A DNA stretch of 64,000 bases. It comes from Castanea sativa. Its lineage: Eukaryota > Streptophyta > Magnoliopsida > Fagales > Fagaceae. Within the stretch, counting starts at the first letter, position 1, and each line of letters starts with the position of its first letter. Position numbers and translations under genes: made by a program. The notes under the pieces are model-generated. The model ran no database searches. It worked only from the letters and a program-made list of their open reading frames with translations, and was not told where the DNA came from. The stretch is taken from positions 13,179,001 through 13,243,000 of the forward strand of contig NC_134013.1 of the NCBI RefSeq assembly GCF_040712315.1. Reading direction: 5' to 3'. Shown here in pieces: positions 1 through 10,969 of this stretch.

Positions 1-1381
1 AGTGAATTGCTGAGTGAATGTTATCAATTTATCAAGAAATTATTCTATTCTTACAATAGACCAAGTCACTTATCTATCATTTTACTAGTGAACCAAGTCA
101 CTTATTTATCATTTTATTAGTGAACCAAATCACTTATCTACCATTCTATTTATTAAAAAACTCTTAAATGCTTAAAATTGCTTAGTGAAATTCAATTTCA
201 GTTTAATTTTTCTTTTAAACATAAACAAATTCAGCAACTTTAAATAGGTAAGTCGACGAAGTCATTTATCAACTATTCTATTAAAAACAGCAAACTTTAA
301 ATAGGTAGAAGTCTCGTATTGAGGGAAAGCCAATTTCTGTTTTTAACTTTTTTTCTTTTTTTTTTTTAAATCATAACCAGAATCAACTTTAAATAGATAG
401 AAGTCTCAGATTGAAATAGCGGACGTTTTGACATGAACTTTAAATAGGTGGAAGTCCTATATTGAAGTAATAGATATTTGACGTGGTCCAAGATTTAATA
501 TAATTTCTACCACTTATCCTATTAACCAAAATCCAGAGCTGATACCGAAACTTTCTTTGACGGAAAATCCGAGGAGGAGATTCTTCACGCTAGATATTAT
601 CATATTAGATATTACATAAAATAAAATTAAGTGGGCAGAGAAAAAGAGGAAAAATTATAGAATATTTTTAGGAATACGAGGGATTACATTCATAAGATTT
701 TTATGATAAATTAGAGATGATTAATGGTTATTTATTTAAATTTAAATTTAAATTTAATATTAAAATTATTTTTTTTTCATAACAATAATAATTAATAATA
801 ATAAATAACTTCAAATTTATTAGGAAAATATTAAAAAATTATTTTTCGTATAATAAATGAGTAAGCTTTTTAAGTCCACTACTCACTAGGGAGAGACCTC
901 GGTGCGTGTGAGTGTGTGACTGAATTTAATTAATGACACCCTCAATTAATATGAGAGAGAAGAACATAAAGTATTTAATTTTATAATAATTAACAGATAA
1001 TTTATAGAGCTCCTTTATTTTATTTTTTAATAATGTCTTTTCACCATCTTCTGCAGTTGAGCTTGTCACTGAAAAGACACAGCTACAACAAGGAAGGACT
1101 CCACCAAACTAGCTCTTTTCAGTTAAGCCACAGTACAAACAAGAAAACTAGAATCGAAACCAAAATCCAACCACGAGATTTAATTTAAAATTCAGAAACA
1201 AAAAATACAAATAAGGAACGAGTAGAAAATTGAAATTAGAGGCAAAAAAACAAAAACAAAAACAAAAACAAAAACAAAAACAAAAACAAACTAAGAAAAT
1301 AGAATTTAAAAAACTAAAAGTAACAGGCGGTTGGCACAGGGGGTTCTTGAACCGAGTCCGAGGTGTTACCTCACCATTGGC
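1..1381. other. AT-rich intergenic DNA downstream of SMT2
   Basis: No gene is visible. Besides the minisatellite at 59-152, a motif reading aactttaaatagrtrgaagtc recurs four times between about 236 and 455 with irregular spacing. A short (caaaaa)n run occupies about 1247-1291. The stretch just before 1382 is the 3-prime flank of the minus-strand methyltransferase gene. Confidence 0.5.
59..152. repeat. 32-bp minisatellite, three copies
   Basis: Three head-to-tail copies of a 32-bp unit begin near 61, 93 and 125. Each starts ccaag/ccaaa and runs through tcacttatctatcattt. The third copy is shorter and diverged. No coding potential is visible. Confidence 0.7.
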
Positions 1382-2464
1382 TTAAGACGATGCTGGTGAC
1401 TCAGGCTTTCGGCAGAGGATCATGTGCATCGGACTGAAAATCCCAGAGTCACCACCTCGAGTCAAGTAGTCAGCGGTCCTGAAAAGCATCTCGTGCACAT
1501 CGAGAGTACCTTTTGGTGCGATTCCCAAAGCAGAGAGGACCATCACAAGAATGTGGTTCCTCCAGTAGGCAATCCTACCCATCTTCAACCTAGTCCACCA
1601 AGGTAGCGCCGGAGGCTTAGCCAGATCTCGCTCCTTAACAACCTCGAACCCTACTTTCCTAGCTGTCTCCGCTATATCCAAGTAGTTTCTGAGACCAGGC
1701 AAAGCGTCACCTCGTTCGATACCTTGGATGATGTCCACGTGTTCTGGGTTGTCACCTCTGTACTTCTCTGTGGTGACCCATTCGTACGACACGTACAAAG
1801 ATCCGGGCTTCAAAACCCTGAAGATCTCGGCGTAGACCTCCTCGAGCTTCGGCGCGTGGCAGGTGGCCTCGATCGAGTACGCGCCGTCGAAGCTGTTGTC
1901 CGGGAATGGCATCTCGAGGAAGTTCCCGCACACGACCTCGCAGAGCGAGTCGAGCCCGGCTTTCTTGTTGTGAATACGGGCTCGATTCACTTGGTAGTCG
2001 TTGATCGTGATGCCCACGACCTTCGCGCGCGAGTGGGCCGCGATGGCTCGCATGGGCCCACCGACTCCGCACCCAACGTCGAGGACTCGATCTCCGGGCT
2101 TCACGTCAATCAGATCGACGGCCATTTCTTCGTGGATGCGCGTGGCCTCGCGGTTGGACTTTCCGGGGATCGACGGTGAGAAATGGAAGGACTGGCCCCA
2201 GCCCCACTCGTAAATGTCGGTGACTAAGTTATAGAAAGTGTCGACAAAGTCAGGGACTTTGTCGGCGGTTTCGATCCCTTGTGGGCGGCGGAAGAAGGAC
2301 CAGTATTGCTTGTAATTGTCTCGAACTTCCTCGGATGAGAGTGAACCGCCGGAGAGATCGACGGCGTTTTTGCCCTTTTGTTCGGCGGAGCCAAGTACGC
2401 AAACAAACCAGTAGACTCCACCGGCCAGTAGAGCCGCAGTGCAGAAGAGAGCAACAGTATCCAT
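1382..2464 (-). CDS. SMT2: sterol 24-C-methyltransferase 2 (SMT2 type)
   Basis: This 360-residue open frame has no introns. The family transfers the second methyl group from S-adenosylmethionine to C-24 of 24-methylenelophenol, directing flux to C-29 phytosterols such as sitosterol on the ER membrane. A hydrophobic N-terminal anchor spans about residues 4-26. The sterol-binding signature YEWGWGQSFHF is at 85-95, the AdoMet motif VLDVGCGVGG at 127-136 and the conserved IEATCHAP block at 198-205. The C-terminal SMT domain follows, with conserved PPALPWWT-like and MHMILCRKP segments. Length matches plant SMT2/SMT3 (about 360). The ATG at 2464 is followed at once by the anchor typical of the family. 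I cannot separate SMT2 from SMT3, its close paralog. Its higher GC content than the surroundings fits an expressed host gene. Confidence 0.95.
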   Translation of the reverse strand: MDTVALFCTAALLAGGVYWFVCVLGSAEQKGKNAVDLSGGSLSSEEVRDNYKQYWSFFRRPQGIETADKVPDFVDTFYNLVTDIYEWGWGQSFHFSPSIPGKSNREATRIHEEMAVDLIDVKPGDRVLDVGCGVGGPMRAIAAHSRAKVVGITINDYQVNRARIHNKKAGLDSLCEVVCGNFLEMPFPDNSFDGAYSIEATCHAPKLEEVYAEIFRVLKPGSLYVSYEWVTTEKYRGDNPEHVDIIQGIERGDALPGLRNYLDIAETARKVGFEVVKERDLAKPPALPWWTRLKMGRIAYWRNHILVMVLSALGIAPKGTLDVHEMLFRTADYLTRGGDSGIFSPMHMILCRKPESPASS

Positions 2465-2553
2465 TGTGAGAGAGAGAGAGAGAGATCAGAGAGAGGTTAT
2501 TAGAGAGAGTGAGGAAAGCTGGGATATGTGTGTCTCTTATTATATTCTCATCC
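2465..2553 (-). promoter_or_regulatory. probable 5-prime leader of SMT2 with CT repeat
   Basis: Directly upstream of the ATG on the minus strand lies a (CT)n tract (seen as gagagaga on the plus strand, about 2468-2486). CT-rich leaders are common in plant mRNAs. The extent is inferred from the TATA box at 2584-2591. Confidence 0.45.
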
Positions 2554-2583
2554 TGTTTGGAAAAAAATCAAAAAAGTCTTCGG

Positions 2584-2591
2584 CTTTTATA
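2584..2591 (-). promoter_or_regulatory. TATA box of SMT2 (TATAAAAG)
   Basis: Reading the minus strand gives TATAAAAG about 120 bases upstream of the start codon, which would place transcription start near 2555. A second, weaker AT-rich candidate (AATATAATAA) sits at 2537-2546. Confidence 0.5.
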
Positions 2592-3050
2592 GACCGTTTG
2601 ATCGATGCACGCGCGAGGCGCGTGAATCTAGTTGGTGAGTTTGAATACGTGGATCAGGAGTAGAAGACAAAAATACCTGGCCAAAATTTCGGGTTTCCGT
2701 TTTATTTTCCTTTTTATTTAAACTAAACATATATAAGAAAATAATCAAAATAAGGAAACCAATTAAGTAAATGTATACTTTTTTCTTTTGGTGGCTTTTT
2801 TTTTTTTTTTTAATAAATTTAACGTCAATTGAAAACAGATACTGTATTTAGAGTTGTCACAAATCTATATATAGCAGTCCAGGTAATACAAGTTTGGCCG
2901 GTTGACCTTACTACCACATAAGTTTTTATTTTATAAAAACAACAAAATTTCAATTAGTTTTGGTGTAGACAATAATAGAACTCTATATCTCTTATTTAAT
3001 AACTAAAATTTAGAGGCTATTAGGGTGGAAAAAAAATAGTCACTCATTAC
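2592..3050. other. intergenic, SMT2 upstream region
   Basis: AT-rich sequence with poly-T near 2798-2811. It probably includes distal SMT2 promoter. I see no gene or clear repeat. Confidence 0.4.
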
Positions 3051-3053
3051 TTA

Positions 3054-3611
3054 AGCCTTGTTTGGGAGGAGGGGATAGAATAGAATGGAAAGAAATAAAA
3101 AGAATAATTTTAGAATATTATTCCTTTCCCTTATTTGGGAGTTTTAATGGAAGGAATGAAAAGCCCATTTCTTTATTTGGGAGTTTAAGTGGGAGGGAAT
3201 AAAATGAGTAGGAGGGAACACTCATTCTTCTTTATTCCCTTAAAACTTAAATTTTCATTCCCCTGAAATTGAGAAGGAATGGAATTAGACTTAATGATTT
3301 TTTTACTAAAACTCTCAAAATACCCCTATATATGCAACCCTTTATTTTAAAATAGGGATTTAATAATAATATTGTCATCAAATGATTCTATTTCATTCCC
3401 TCCATGTCGCTCTCAAACAAGATTACTTACATTCCATTCATTTTCATTCATTTTCATTCCTTTATATTAAAACATTCAATCAAGGTACTTAATTTTATTC
3501 CATTTCATTCATTTCCCTTACTTAAGTACATTTCATTCCATTCCTTTCTATTCCCTTATGATCATTCCATTCCATTCAATTTCATTCCCTTATGAACTCC
3601 CAAACGGAGCC
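3054..3611. mobile_element. Tourist/Harbinger-like MITE with TTA target duplication
   Basis: The ends are inverted copies: the left end reads AGCCTTGTTTGGGAG and the right end, read in reverse complement, AGGCTCCGTTTGGGAG. TTA flanks the element on both sides (3051-3053 and 3612-3614), the target site of PIF/Harbinger elements. The body consists of GGAATGAAA/TTTCATTCC-type repeats. No transposase is encoded, so it is non-autonomous. Confidence 0.7.
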
Positions 3612-3614
3612 TTA

Positions 3615-4585
3615 GTTTACATCACCTATCACTTATCACTCCATAACTCATTTTCTATCACCCAATAATGACGAAATATTTCACTCAACCTGTTTGGCAC
3701 CCAAAATCCAATTATGTTTTCAGCCTAAAAAGCTAAAAAAAACTAGGACCCATGCTCTCTGACCTCACCTATGCACCTGAACCCCTACCCGGCCCTATTA
3801 ACTCCACTCACCTCAAATACCTAACTTTACCAAACTCAATTTTCTTCTCCATTTGGTCTCACACACTTAACATCGTGACACTATCAATGGCTTCCGCTCA
3901 AGCTTCACCCACCTACATCGCTATCGCTTTCTTCCTCCCTCCTCCTCACTGAAATCCAATCCATACCAGACCAATCTGTGATTCCTTCGTCCTCCAAGCC
4001 AAATTGACCTACCAGTAACTTCCGTGAAGACCCAAACTTGTCGATCTCGTCATTGCCGGAGTTCATAGTGCCCAAGGTTGAGCAGCATTTAAGATCTTCT
4101 TCATCAGAAGGGTCACCATGGGAAGGGTGAAGGACGGATTGGAGAAGTAAGGCCGTGAATGGGGTGTGAGATTGGAGAAGAAGAAGTGAGGCCGTGAAGG
4201 GTTCGGTGTGGGTGATGTTGCTCTAAAGAAATGTATTGAATGATATGCTTTTCAATGGCTTTCGTGGGAAGGGGAGAGGCATGTGAGTAGTAGTTGTTGG
4301 GTGGAGTGTTGGAGAGAGCAAAAGTTCTAAGGTGGATTGTACAATTCTCTGCCATGGGCCCATGTGTTCCTCAGGAAATTACCAAACTGCCACTAAAACT
4401 CAGTTTCCATAACTCAAAATATCGAAAAAGTGTTTCCAATTTCCATTACTCATCACTCAATTTAGTGAGAATTGAGTGATGAAAAAAAAAAACTCAGAAA
4501 AAATCCAAACAGGTGTCTGTGCCATGGAACCCACCAGTTTTGAGTTATGGGTGATAAAAACAAGCAAATCCAAACAGCCCCTTAG
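3615..4585. mobile_element. probable MITE-like or composite repeat
   Basis: The left part holds TGTTTGGCACCC (about 3690) and CCATAACTCATTTTC (about 3641). The right part holds inverted relatives, GAGTTATGGGTGATAAAAA (about 4542) and CAAATCCAAACAGCCCC (about 4566). An inner copy with a short hairpin around gtgagaattgagtgatg lies at about 4440-4525. This is the usual look of tgtttgg-ended plant MITEs, but I could not fix termini or a target duplication, and two elements may be abutted. Short open frames here have no recognisable domain. Confidence 0.35.
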
Positions 4586-6545
4586 TTTCTTGGGGAAAAA
4601 AAAAACACTGCAACAACAACAACAAATTTTTATAAGTTGAGTTATGCTATGTTTGATTTAACGTTAATGTTTCCTTAAAAATTATTCATTTTAAAAAATA
4701 TATATTTTCTATAAAACTATATCATTTTTCTATTTTTAGTAGCAACTTTAAATGAGTTGAAAAATAATCTCTTATCTTCTTTTATTTAGCTTGTTATGAA
4801 AATTGAAATAGAGTCATTTTCCACATAGAAAATAGTGGAAAATAATATCTAAAAAAAAATCATACTTTTTTAGTTGACCAAATATAATTTTCCTTTTATA
4901 CTTTTTTTTTCCTGATACTATTTAAAACTTGAAAGCAAAGAAAATTATATTTACACATGATTTTACATCGAAAAAAATGGAGTGTAATTGGAACTTACAC
5001 CATGTGAGCTTTTCAAGGCCGTGCAATTTTACATGATATTAAGCCCTTATATTCTTAACTAATTTTGAATTCTATTCTATGTTTAAACCCTTCATTAGAG
5101 AGTTCTCCTCATTACATAGTTTTACTTTTAGTCATGTAAATTGAGAATGTGACTTGTCCACTCCCTTGCCAAAAGAGCAGGTTCAATGTTTTATATGCAA
5201 TTTTAGATGTTTGGGTATGCAATTTTAGATGTTTGGGTAGAAAAACTAGCCTCTAATTTGGAAATTGTATTTCAAGTGGACTTTATTTTGCAATAAAAAC
5301 TCTACTTACATTTTTCTAAAACACAAGCGCGTGCACATACACACACGCGTATATATTTAAATTCTTTATTAAAATATTACCAAATCATAATTTCTTTAAA
5401 TTATAGAATATATAGTCCTTGATTAAAATCTTTTAGAGTTCCTAGGTTACTATACCATGTAGAGTTCTTTAAATTCTCACCATCCACTTAAAATGAAATG
5501 CTAAAATTATGTCACATCATGAATCCACTAACATATTGGTTCATAGTGTAAGCTTGTAACTAGCATGTTTTATTCTTTCTTTTTATTGACAAATTGTTCA
5601 TTTTTTTTTAATCACCCATGGACATACCTAAATATATACATGTTTAGGTACTTGTAGTACTAGAGCCCAAAAATTGGTAACTTGGGCCTAGATCATCAAT
5701 TAATTTGTTGTCGGGTGATGTTCTTGGCCCACATGGCTATTGCAATGAATTGAGTCTTTATGTTAACCCTTACTTGTTCCCCGGGGGTTGGGCTGAGGAT
5801 ATTATCCTCCTGCCAAACTTACTATTTGAGTTTCGAGCTGTACCCTAGTTCCCCAGTGTTTTAACATCTCCTTACGCTCGTGTTTCGCACCCTAATTTGT
5901 CCAACCCCTTTAGCTTAACCCCCTTTCCCCTTTATACTCTCTTGCTTTTGGAGTCCTTATGATGTGCCCACATCTAGGAAGTGTCCAATTCTCAATTAAC
6001 ATTTTTTTTTGGGTTCTAATAATGGGCTACCATGATCTCGTAGGACTACCTTATCTTAGATTCCACACAAATTATGAGTTTAATATTGGACCCCAATCTT
6101 AATTTTTCTAACAGTAAGTATCATTTGACTACAAGGATATTAATTACTTGTCATTGATTTGCAATAGTTCCCAAAAAGCCTAAAACATTCTTGTCATCAT
6201 AAACTAAGTTCTTAACTTCTGAGATGCATTAATTATTAAAATATTGTATGGAATAATTCTGAAATGCTTTTACTAGTGTCTATTATTGCCAACGTAGACT
6301 AGTCTATAAATCTCGTTTTTGCTCAAAATATGACTTATATTAATACTTTTTGAGGAAAAAAAATGTAATTTGGTATCGATTCATGAAATACCTTTTTCTA
6401 TTTGAGACTCTCCAAAAGAGATGACAACTATTGAATTCTAAGAATTACTTTCAAAACTCAAAATGACCCATGATTCCTAACTTTAAACAGAAAACCGTCT
6501 TAGTGGAGTGAGAATGTGAGATATACTAAAATAGATTTTATTTAT
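4586..6545. other. AT-rich intergenic DNA
   Basis: No gene is seen. A 21-bp tandem duplication (gcaattttagatgtttgggta) occurs near 5199-5240. A less AT-rich stretch at about 5690-5960 (with ccccgggggttgggctgagg) might be a transposon remnant, but I recognise no domain in it. Confidence 0.4.
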
Positions 6546-6554
6546 TTATTTTAG

Positions 6555-7789
6555 GAGATGGGTTCAAGTTACATCTGGTGTAACTCTTTAGAATTACACC
6601 TTTTTTAAACCGTTAGATTTAAGTAGATCCAATTGTTAAGAAAAGACCATCATTATTACAAATATTCTTATTAGGATCTCATTAATTATTCTCATTTATT
6701 ACATTTTAAACCTATCTCTAAACCCAAAAACGTCTAACTCCCTCTCTCTCTCTCTCTCTCTCTCCGTTTTCCTCCCTGTCTCCTCTACCATTGCTCCTCC
6801 ACCATTGTTCCATCTCTACAGGTTGCCAAAGGAAGAAAAAAAAAAAAAAAAAAAAACCAAGCCGAACACTAACCAAGCTCTCTCTTTGTCTCCTCCATCA
6901 TTGCTCCTCCACCATTGATCCACCTCTACAGGTTGCCAAAGGAAAAAAAAAAAAAAAAAAAAACCAAGACGAACACTAACCAAGCTGAAACAACAATCTG
7001 AGAGAGAATGATATTTGCTCTTTTAGCCATAGTGTTGAAGTTGATTTTAGTTTTTGTGTTTAATAAAAAAATAACTGCGTAATTTTTACTGTGTTTAATA
7101 AAAAAATAACAGGAGACATTTAATTACTTGTAACAATTATATTACTTGTTCAAAAGAGATAGCAGTCAGAGTGCATGAGACATTTAATTTTTTTTACTAG
7201 TCTGGCAATATAGAGATTAACTTGAATTGACTCCCTACTTTTTACTTTTATACTTTGAAAATTCTGAAAAATTGCTTACTGTATCGGATGGATTTGAATA
7301 CTATCCTTATTCTTCTAATAATGAAGTTGCATAATCTAATCTTTGGCTTGCTAATCAATGTAATCATTGATGTGTATTTGGTGATTATTTCTATCTTGAC
7401 GTTGTGGATTTCCAATTATGATATGAGATTGAAAATATGTTTCTAAAACCTTCAGTTGTTTATAGGGAAGCATATGAGCAAAAACCTCTAATGTTGTTCC
7501 ACGGTTTTTTTTTTTTCCTTCTTCTGCCGGCAATCTATCCATGGAGGTGGAACAACGGTAAAGGAGAAAGAGATAAAGAGAGAAACGTAAAGAGAGTCAA
7601 ATATAACTTTTTTTTTGGGGTTTAAAAATAGATATAAATTATAATAAATATGGGATAATTAATGAGATCTTAATCAGAATATCAGCATTAATGAGGGTCT
7701 TTTTTTGACCATTAGATCTACTTAAATCCAATGGTTTAAAAAAGGTGTAACTCTAAAGAGTTACACCAGGTGTAACTTGAACCCATCTC
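6555..7789. mobile_element. Mutator-like MITE with long inverted repeats and 9-bp target duplication
   Basis: The left end reads GAGATGGGTTCAAGTTACAT and the right end, in reverse complement, GAGATGGGTTCAAGTTACAC. Matching continues through an internal small palindrome (gtaactctttagaattacacc). The identical 9-mer TTATTTTAG flanks the element at 6546-6554 and 7790-7798; 9-bp duplications are the hallmark of Mutator-like transposition. Looser inverted homology appears to extend about 290 bases inward: the tgttccatctctacagg region near 6808 matches the reverse complement near 7550. No transposase frame is present. Confidence 0.75.
6745..6990. repeat. tandem duplication inside the Mutator-like element
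   Basis: Two copies of a roughly 115-base unit run tgtctcctc...accattg...ctctacaggttgccaaagg...poly-A...ccaagcnGAACACTAACCAAGC. Both carry a long A tract of slightly different length, and a (CT)n run precedes the first copy. Confidence 0.65.
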
Positions 7790-7798
7790 TTATTTTAG

Positions 7799-7815
7799 AA
7801 TACTAAGTATTTTAA

Positions 7816-7869
<54 letters not shown>

Positions 7870-8379
7870 GAAAGAGAGATTGTTTTAAAGAAACTGACAA
7901 TGATGTATATTATGTGTTTTAATTGTGTTCTAATGATACTTGTTTCCAAGTCATTGTGATTGACATAAACTTTTATATTATTCAAAGCTCCATCTATTTG
8001 TTTAAATTAAAATAATATAAATAATACGTCTATAATATTTTCATAGTAAATTTTATGTGGTAAGTTATCACTATTCACTATAGCTTTAATTTAAATTCAC
8101 CACTAGAATTACTTTTTTGTTACCCGCTAGTAACTACCAATAACAAACTAACTGCTTATCACTTAAAATTTGTTATGAAAGTCTTGTAAAAATATTATGA
8201 ACGTAACATTTATTAAAGAACTTACACACACACACACACACACATACACACACATATTTGATACAAGATAGAAATTCTACTCTAATCTAATTTAAGCATG
8301 TGTGTGTATATATATATATATATATTATTTTTTTGTTAAAAAACATATATAAAACTTCATCAACGATGTCGAAGTTTTT
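7799..8379. other. intergenic DNA with TA, CA and TA microsatellites
   Basis: A (TA)n run at 7819-7866 begins 21 bases after the preceding MITE's target duplication. A (CA)n run lies at about 8224-8254 and a second short (TA)n at about 8307-8325. There is no gene. Confidence 0.6.
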
Positions 8380-8384
8380 ATTAT

Positions 8385-8902
8385 TGATAAATCACGGGTT
8401 CGTCAGTTGTAGTGAGGTCGTCCAAACGGGACCAGAGGTCTGCTTGTGTCGCGATGGAAGAAGAAATTCTCTGAAATGGTCACCGGTGTGGTGCCTGCCA
8501 CAACTCCTCCAATGCCAAAGTTAGTACAAGAGAGTTATAATAATAGACTATAAGAATGACTAGGGATATCTTGTAACTATATTCGTACCTTGTGTTAGCA
8601 ATGCGTGGGCTTTATATATGTTGTTCTAGATTCTAGCCGTTGTGGCAGTTATTGTGACTTTAATGCCTCTTTTAGTAATGCCTCCTGGCTTGTTGATATG
8701 AGCTTTAATGGCCTCTTAATGGTCCATACAACTATCATTGAAACCGCCTGAGGTATTTATTTAAAGTGCATTAAGTGGCTTCTTTCCCTTCGTCTGTGAT
8801 GGAGCTGGAATCGTCAGTAACATTTGATTACCTCGTCTGTAAACGCCACTTTGTTGGTCTGGATGACTTCGTCCAGATAAGTTCAGTTCGTCAGTCCCAT
8901 CA
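8385..8902 (-). mobile_element. solo LTR, 518 bp, target duplication ATTAT
   Basis: The element starts TG and ends CA and is flanked by ATTAT at 8380-8384 and 8903-8907. On the minus strand a TATA-like ATATATAAAGCCC lies near 8610-8622, so the LTR probably reads minus. No gag or pol sequence adjoins it, consistent with LTR-LTR recombination having removed the interior of an LTR retrotransposon. Superfamily is not determinable. Confidence 0.65.
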
Positions 8903-9507
8903 ATTATCGTCCATATCTTTATTTTTTAGTGTCCGTTTGGTTCAATTTAAACTTGTTAATAAGTTTGTATACTAAAAAAAAAAGTGTGGTGCTTGTTAAA
9001 ATCTGAATATGCTGTACCTAAAAAAACAAAAACTAATGGCATGTTTGGAAGTTTAAAAAAGGAGGGAGAGTAGAGTAAAGGGAGGGAGAGTAATTCAATT
9101 ACCTTATTTGGAAGTTTTTTAAGGCAGGAGGGAGAGAGGTTTGGAAGGGTTTCAATTACCTCTAACCCCTCATTTTTAATTCCCCTAAATTGGAGAGATT
9201 TTGAGGGAGAGTAGAGTAAATAAATTATTGACCAAATGAATTTTTCAATATACCCTTTCTAAATTAATAAAATTACAAACTGATTATATAAATAATCTTT
9301 GTTTGTTTCTTGAGAAAATTTAAGGTGAATGAAAAAAAAAAATCTCACTATTTCATTGACACTGAAGCTAAACAACCATGTCATTTTCGCTAAAAACCAT
9401 TGAAAGACCATGAAAATGAAATAATAAATAATAAAAAATCAACTAATAACTTGAAATTTTTGAATTTTATTGCTCCAACTTTCTGGGCAACCAAATAGAG
9501 TACTATA

Positions 9508-10157
9508 TGATGTGGGATGAAAACACTCAAACCACCCAAACCGTCCGTGGACGGTCATCACCTCGGCAGCCGTCCAGAAGTTATCCTTAGGACGAGGGTA
9601 ACGAACAAGGACGTCCAGAGGGTGATAGCGAAGCTACATCCCTTGTCCGTGGGGTGCGCACAGCTTACCCTGAGAGGACTCGTCCACATGAAGATCCATG
9701 GACTAGGATTTTACACTTGGAATCAGCAGGTGCACTCGACGAAGGAAATTCAGGACGGGGGTACCACACTTGGGAGAATCTCCGAATATAATGTGACAAT
9801 CCCTTATCCCACGCATAACGGTCATGTATCCGTTGTGAAATAGAAATGTAACTCCTGGACGGTTATGGCAGTTACGTTTGAGCCTCGAATCCAGGAGAGG
9901 TTCCCATTTCGATAACCGTCTATAAAGGCACTATATAAAGATTGATTCAGACAAGGCAAAGGTATGTTGAGTTTTTACTCAAGAAAGTTGGAACTCAGAT
10001 TACTTAGAGGGAAAAACTAACTTTACCATCGGAGGATTTTTGGCCGGCAGCTCCGGTCGCCTTTGATACGCTTTTTGTTCTTTTTCAGGCCGTAGAAAGA
10101 ACCAGTAGTCCTTTCAAGTCCGAAGCATCCAACCTACTGATTTTCTTGGCATCGTCA
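9508..10157 (+). mobile_element. solo LTR, 650 bp, target duplication CTATA
   Basis: The element begins TGATGTGGGATG and ends GGCATCGTCA. CTATA flanks it at 9503-9507 and 10158-10162. A TATATAAAG box at about 9932-9940 supports plus orientation, with the R/U5 part after it. The 108-codon open frame inside it has no known domain and is not a gene. It is nested within the Tourist-like element. Confidence 0.65.
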
Positions 10158-10234
10158 CTATAAAAGAGAGTTCACTTTCAATTAATCAATGCGAAAACAA
10201 AATCCCTAATTGCTCATTTATGAATACAAATAAT

Positions 10235-10480
10235 ACGATGCACAATGGCGAAATCCAAGTCCTGTTGGAGTACATGGATTGGGGCTTGTTGGAAGGTATG
10301 CACATCGCGATCGAGCGCCAGCTCTCCGATCTAGCCCGCCAAATCCTCATCGAACTTGCCTACTTGCCCCAGCGGCACATCGTCCACTGCGACATCAAGC
10401 CGTCGAACCTCTTGCTCCACACGAGGAACCAAGTCAAGATCGCAGACTTCGGGGTCTGGAGAATCTTGGCGCAGAAAATT
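10235..10480 (+). pseudogene. MAP kinase kinase (MKK4/5-like) gene fragment
   Basis: An uninterrupted frame encodes about 80 residues clearly from a plant group C MAP kinase kinase: [12 protein letters not shown] (end of N-lobe and hinge), [29 protein letters not shown] (catalytic loop) and [14 protein letters not shown] (DFG segment). The ATP-binding N-lobe and everything after the DFG region, including the activation loop, are missing. In the catalytic loop the usual HRD is HCD, and a tryptophan replaces the expected serine after DFGV. The frame continues on both sides into unrelated AT-rich sequence. It is a captured or inserted fragment, not a functional kinase. Confidence 0.8.
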
Positions 10481-10969
10481 TTGAACTCTAATTTTACTTT
10501 TTGGATGTCATATGATAGATTGAGGTGGAGCTAGCTGTTTGTTTAGTTGGTGAGAAATGGGAGGAGACTGTAGAAATTTATGAAGGACTTTTATTTTTAT
10601 TATAATTTTTTTTGAGGTAATAAAAATTATTTTATAATAGTTAATAGTAGTTTTATACTTTTATTAGTGGCATTTGATGGAATGAGAATGTTGATTAAAT
10701 AATTATTTAATCTAACAAATTAGTCATAGACAAATGTTTTAAGTCCATTTTCAAATAGGGGTAAATATGTCTATTTAAATCATTTCTTCTCATTTTCATC
10801 CTAATTTTTAAAATATCCAAATAAGAGGAAGGACTAATTACTCCATTTTTCTTAATAATTTTAAAAACATCTAAATAAGGTGGAGGATAACAATTCTCCT
10901 TTACTCTCCTCCCCACTACTCTCCTCTCCTCTACTCTCTCTCCTCTTTAAACTTCCAAATAGGCCATAA

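Larger units (their letters stand above)
9037..10966. mobile_element. Tourist-like element with TAA duplication, carrying nested insertions
   Basis: The left end reads TGGCATGTTTGGAAGTTTAA and the right end, in reverse complement, TGGCCTATTTGGAAGTTTAA. Purine-rich ggagggagagtagag inside the left end pairs with ctactctctctcctc inside the right. TAA flanks both sides (9034-9036 and 10967-10969), as for PIF/Harbinger elements. The interior holds a solo LTR (9508-10157) and a kinase fragment (about 10235-10480). No transposase is visible. Confidence 0.6.

Noticed and set aside
1724..2179. Long plus-strand frames overlapping the SMT2 gene
   Set aside because: They are antisense shadows of a GC-richer coding region; no domain.
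9511..10510. Alternative LTR borders with a TATGA duplication (9506-9510 and 10511-10515)
   Set aside because: The CTATA-flanked borders (9508-10157) end in a conventional LTR-like GGCATCGTCA and exclude the unrelated kinase fragment. The TATGA match is likely coincidence among many CA sites.
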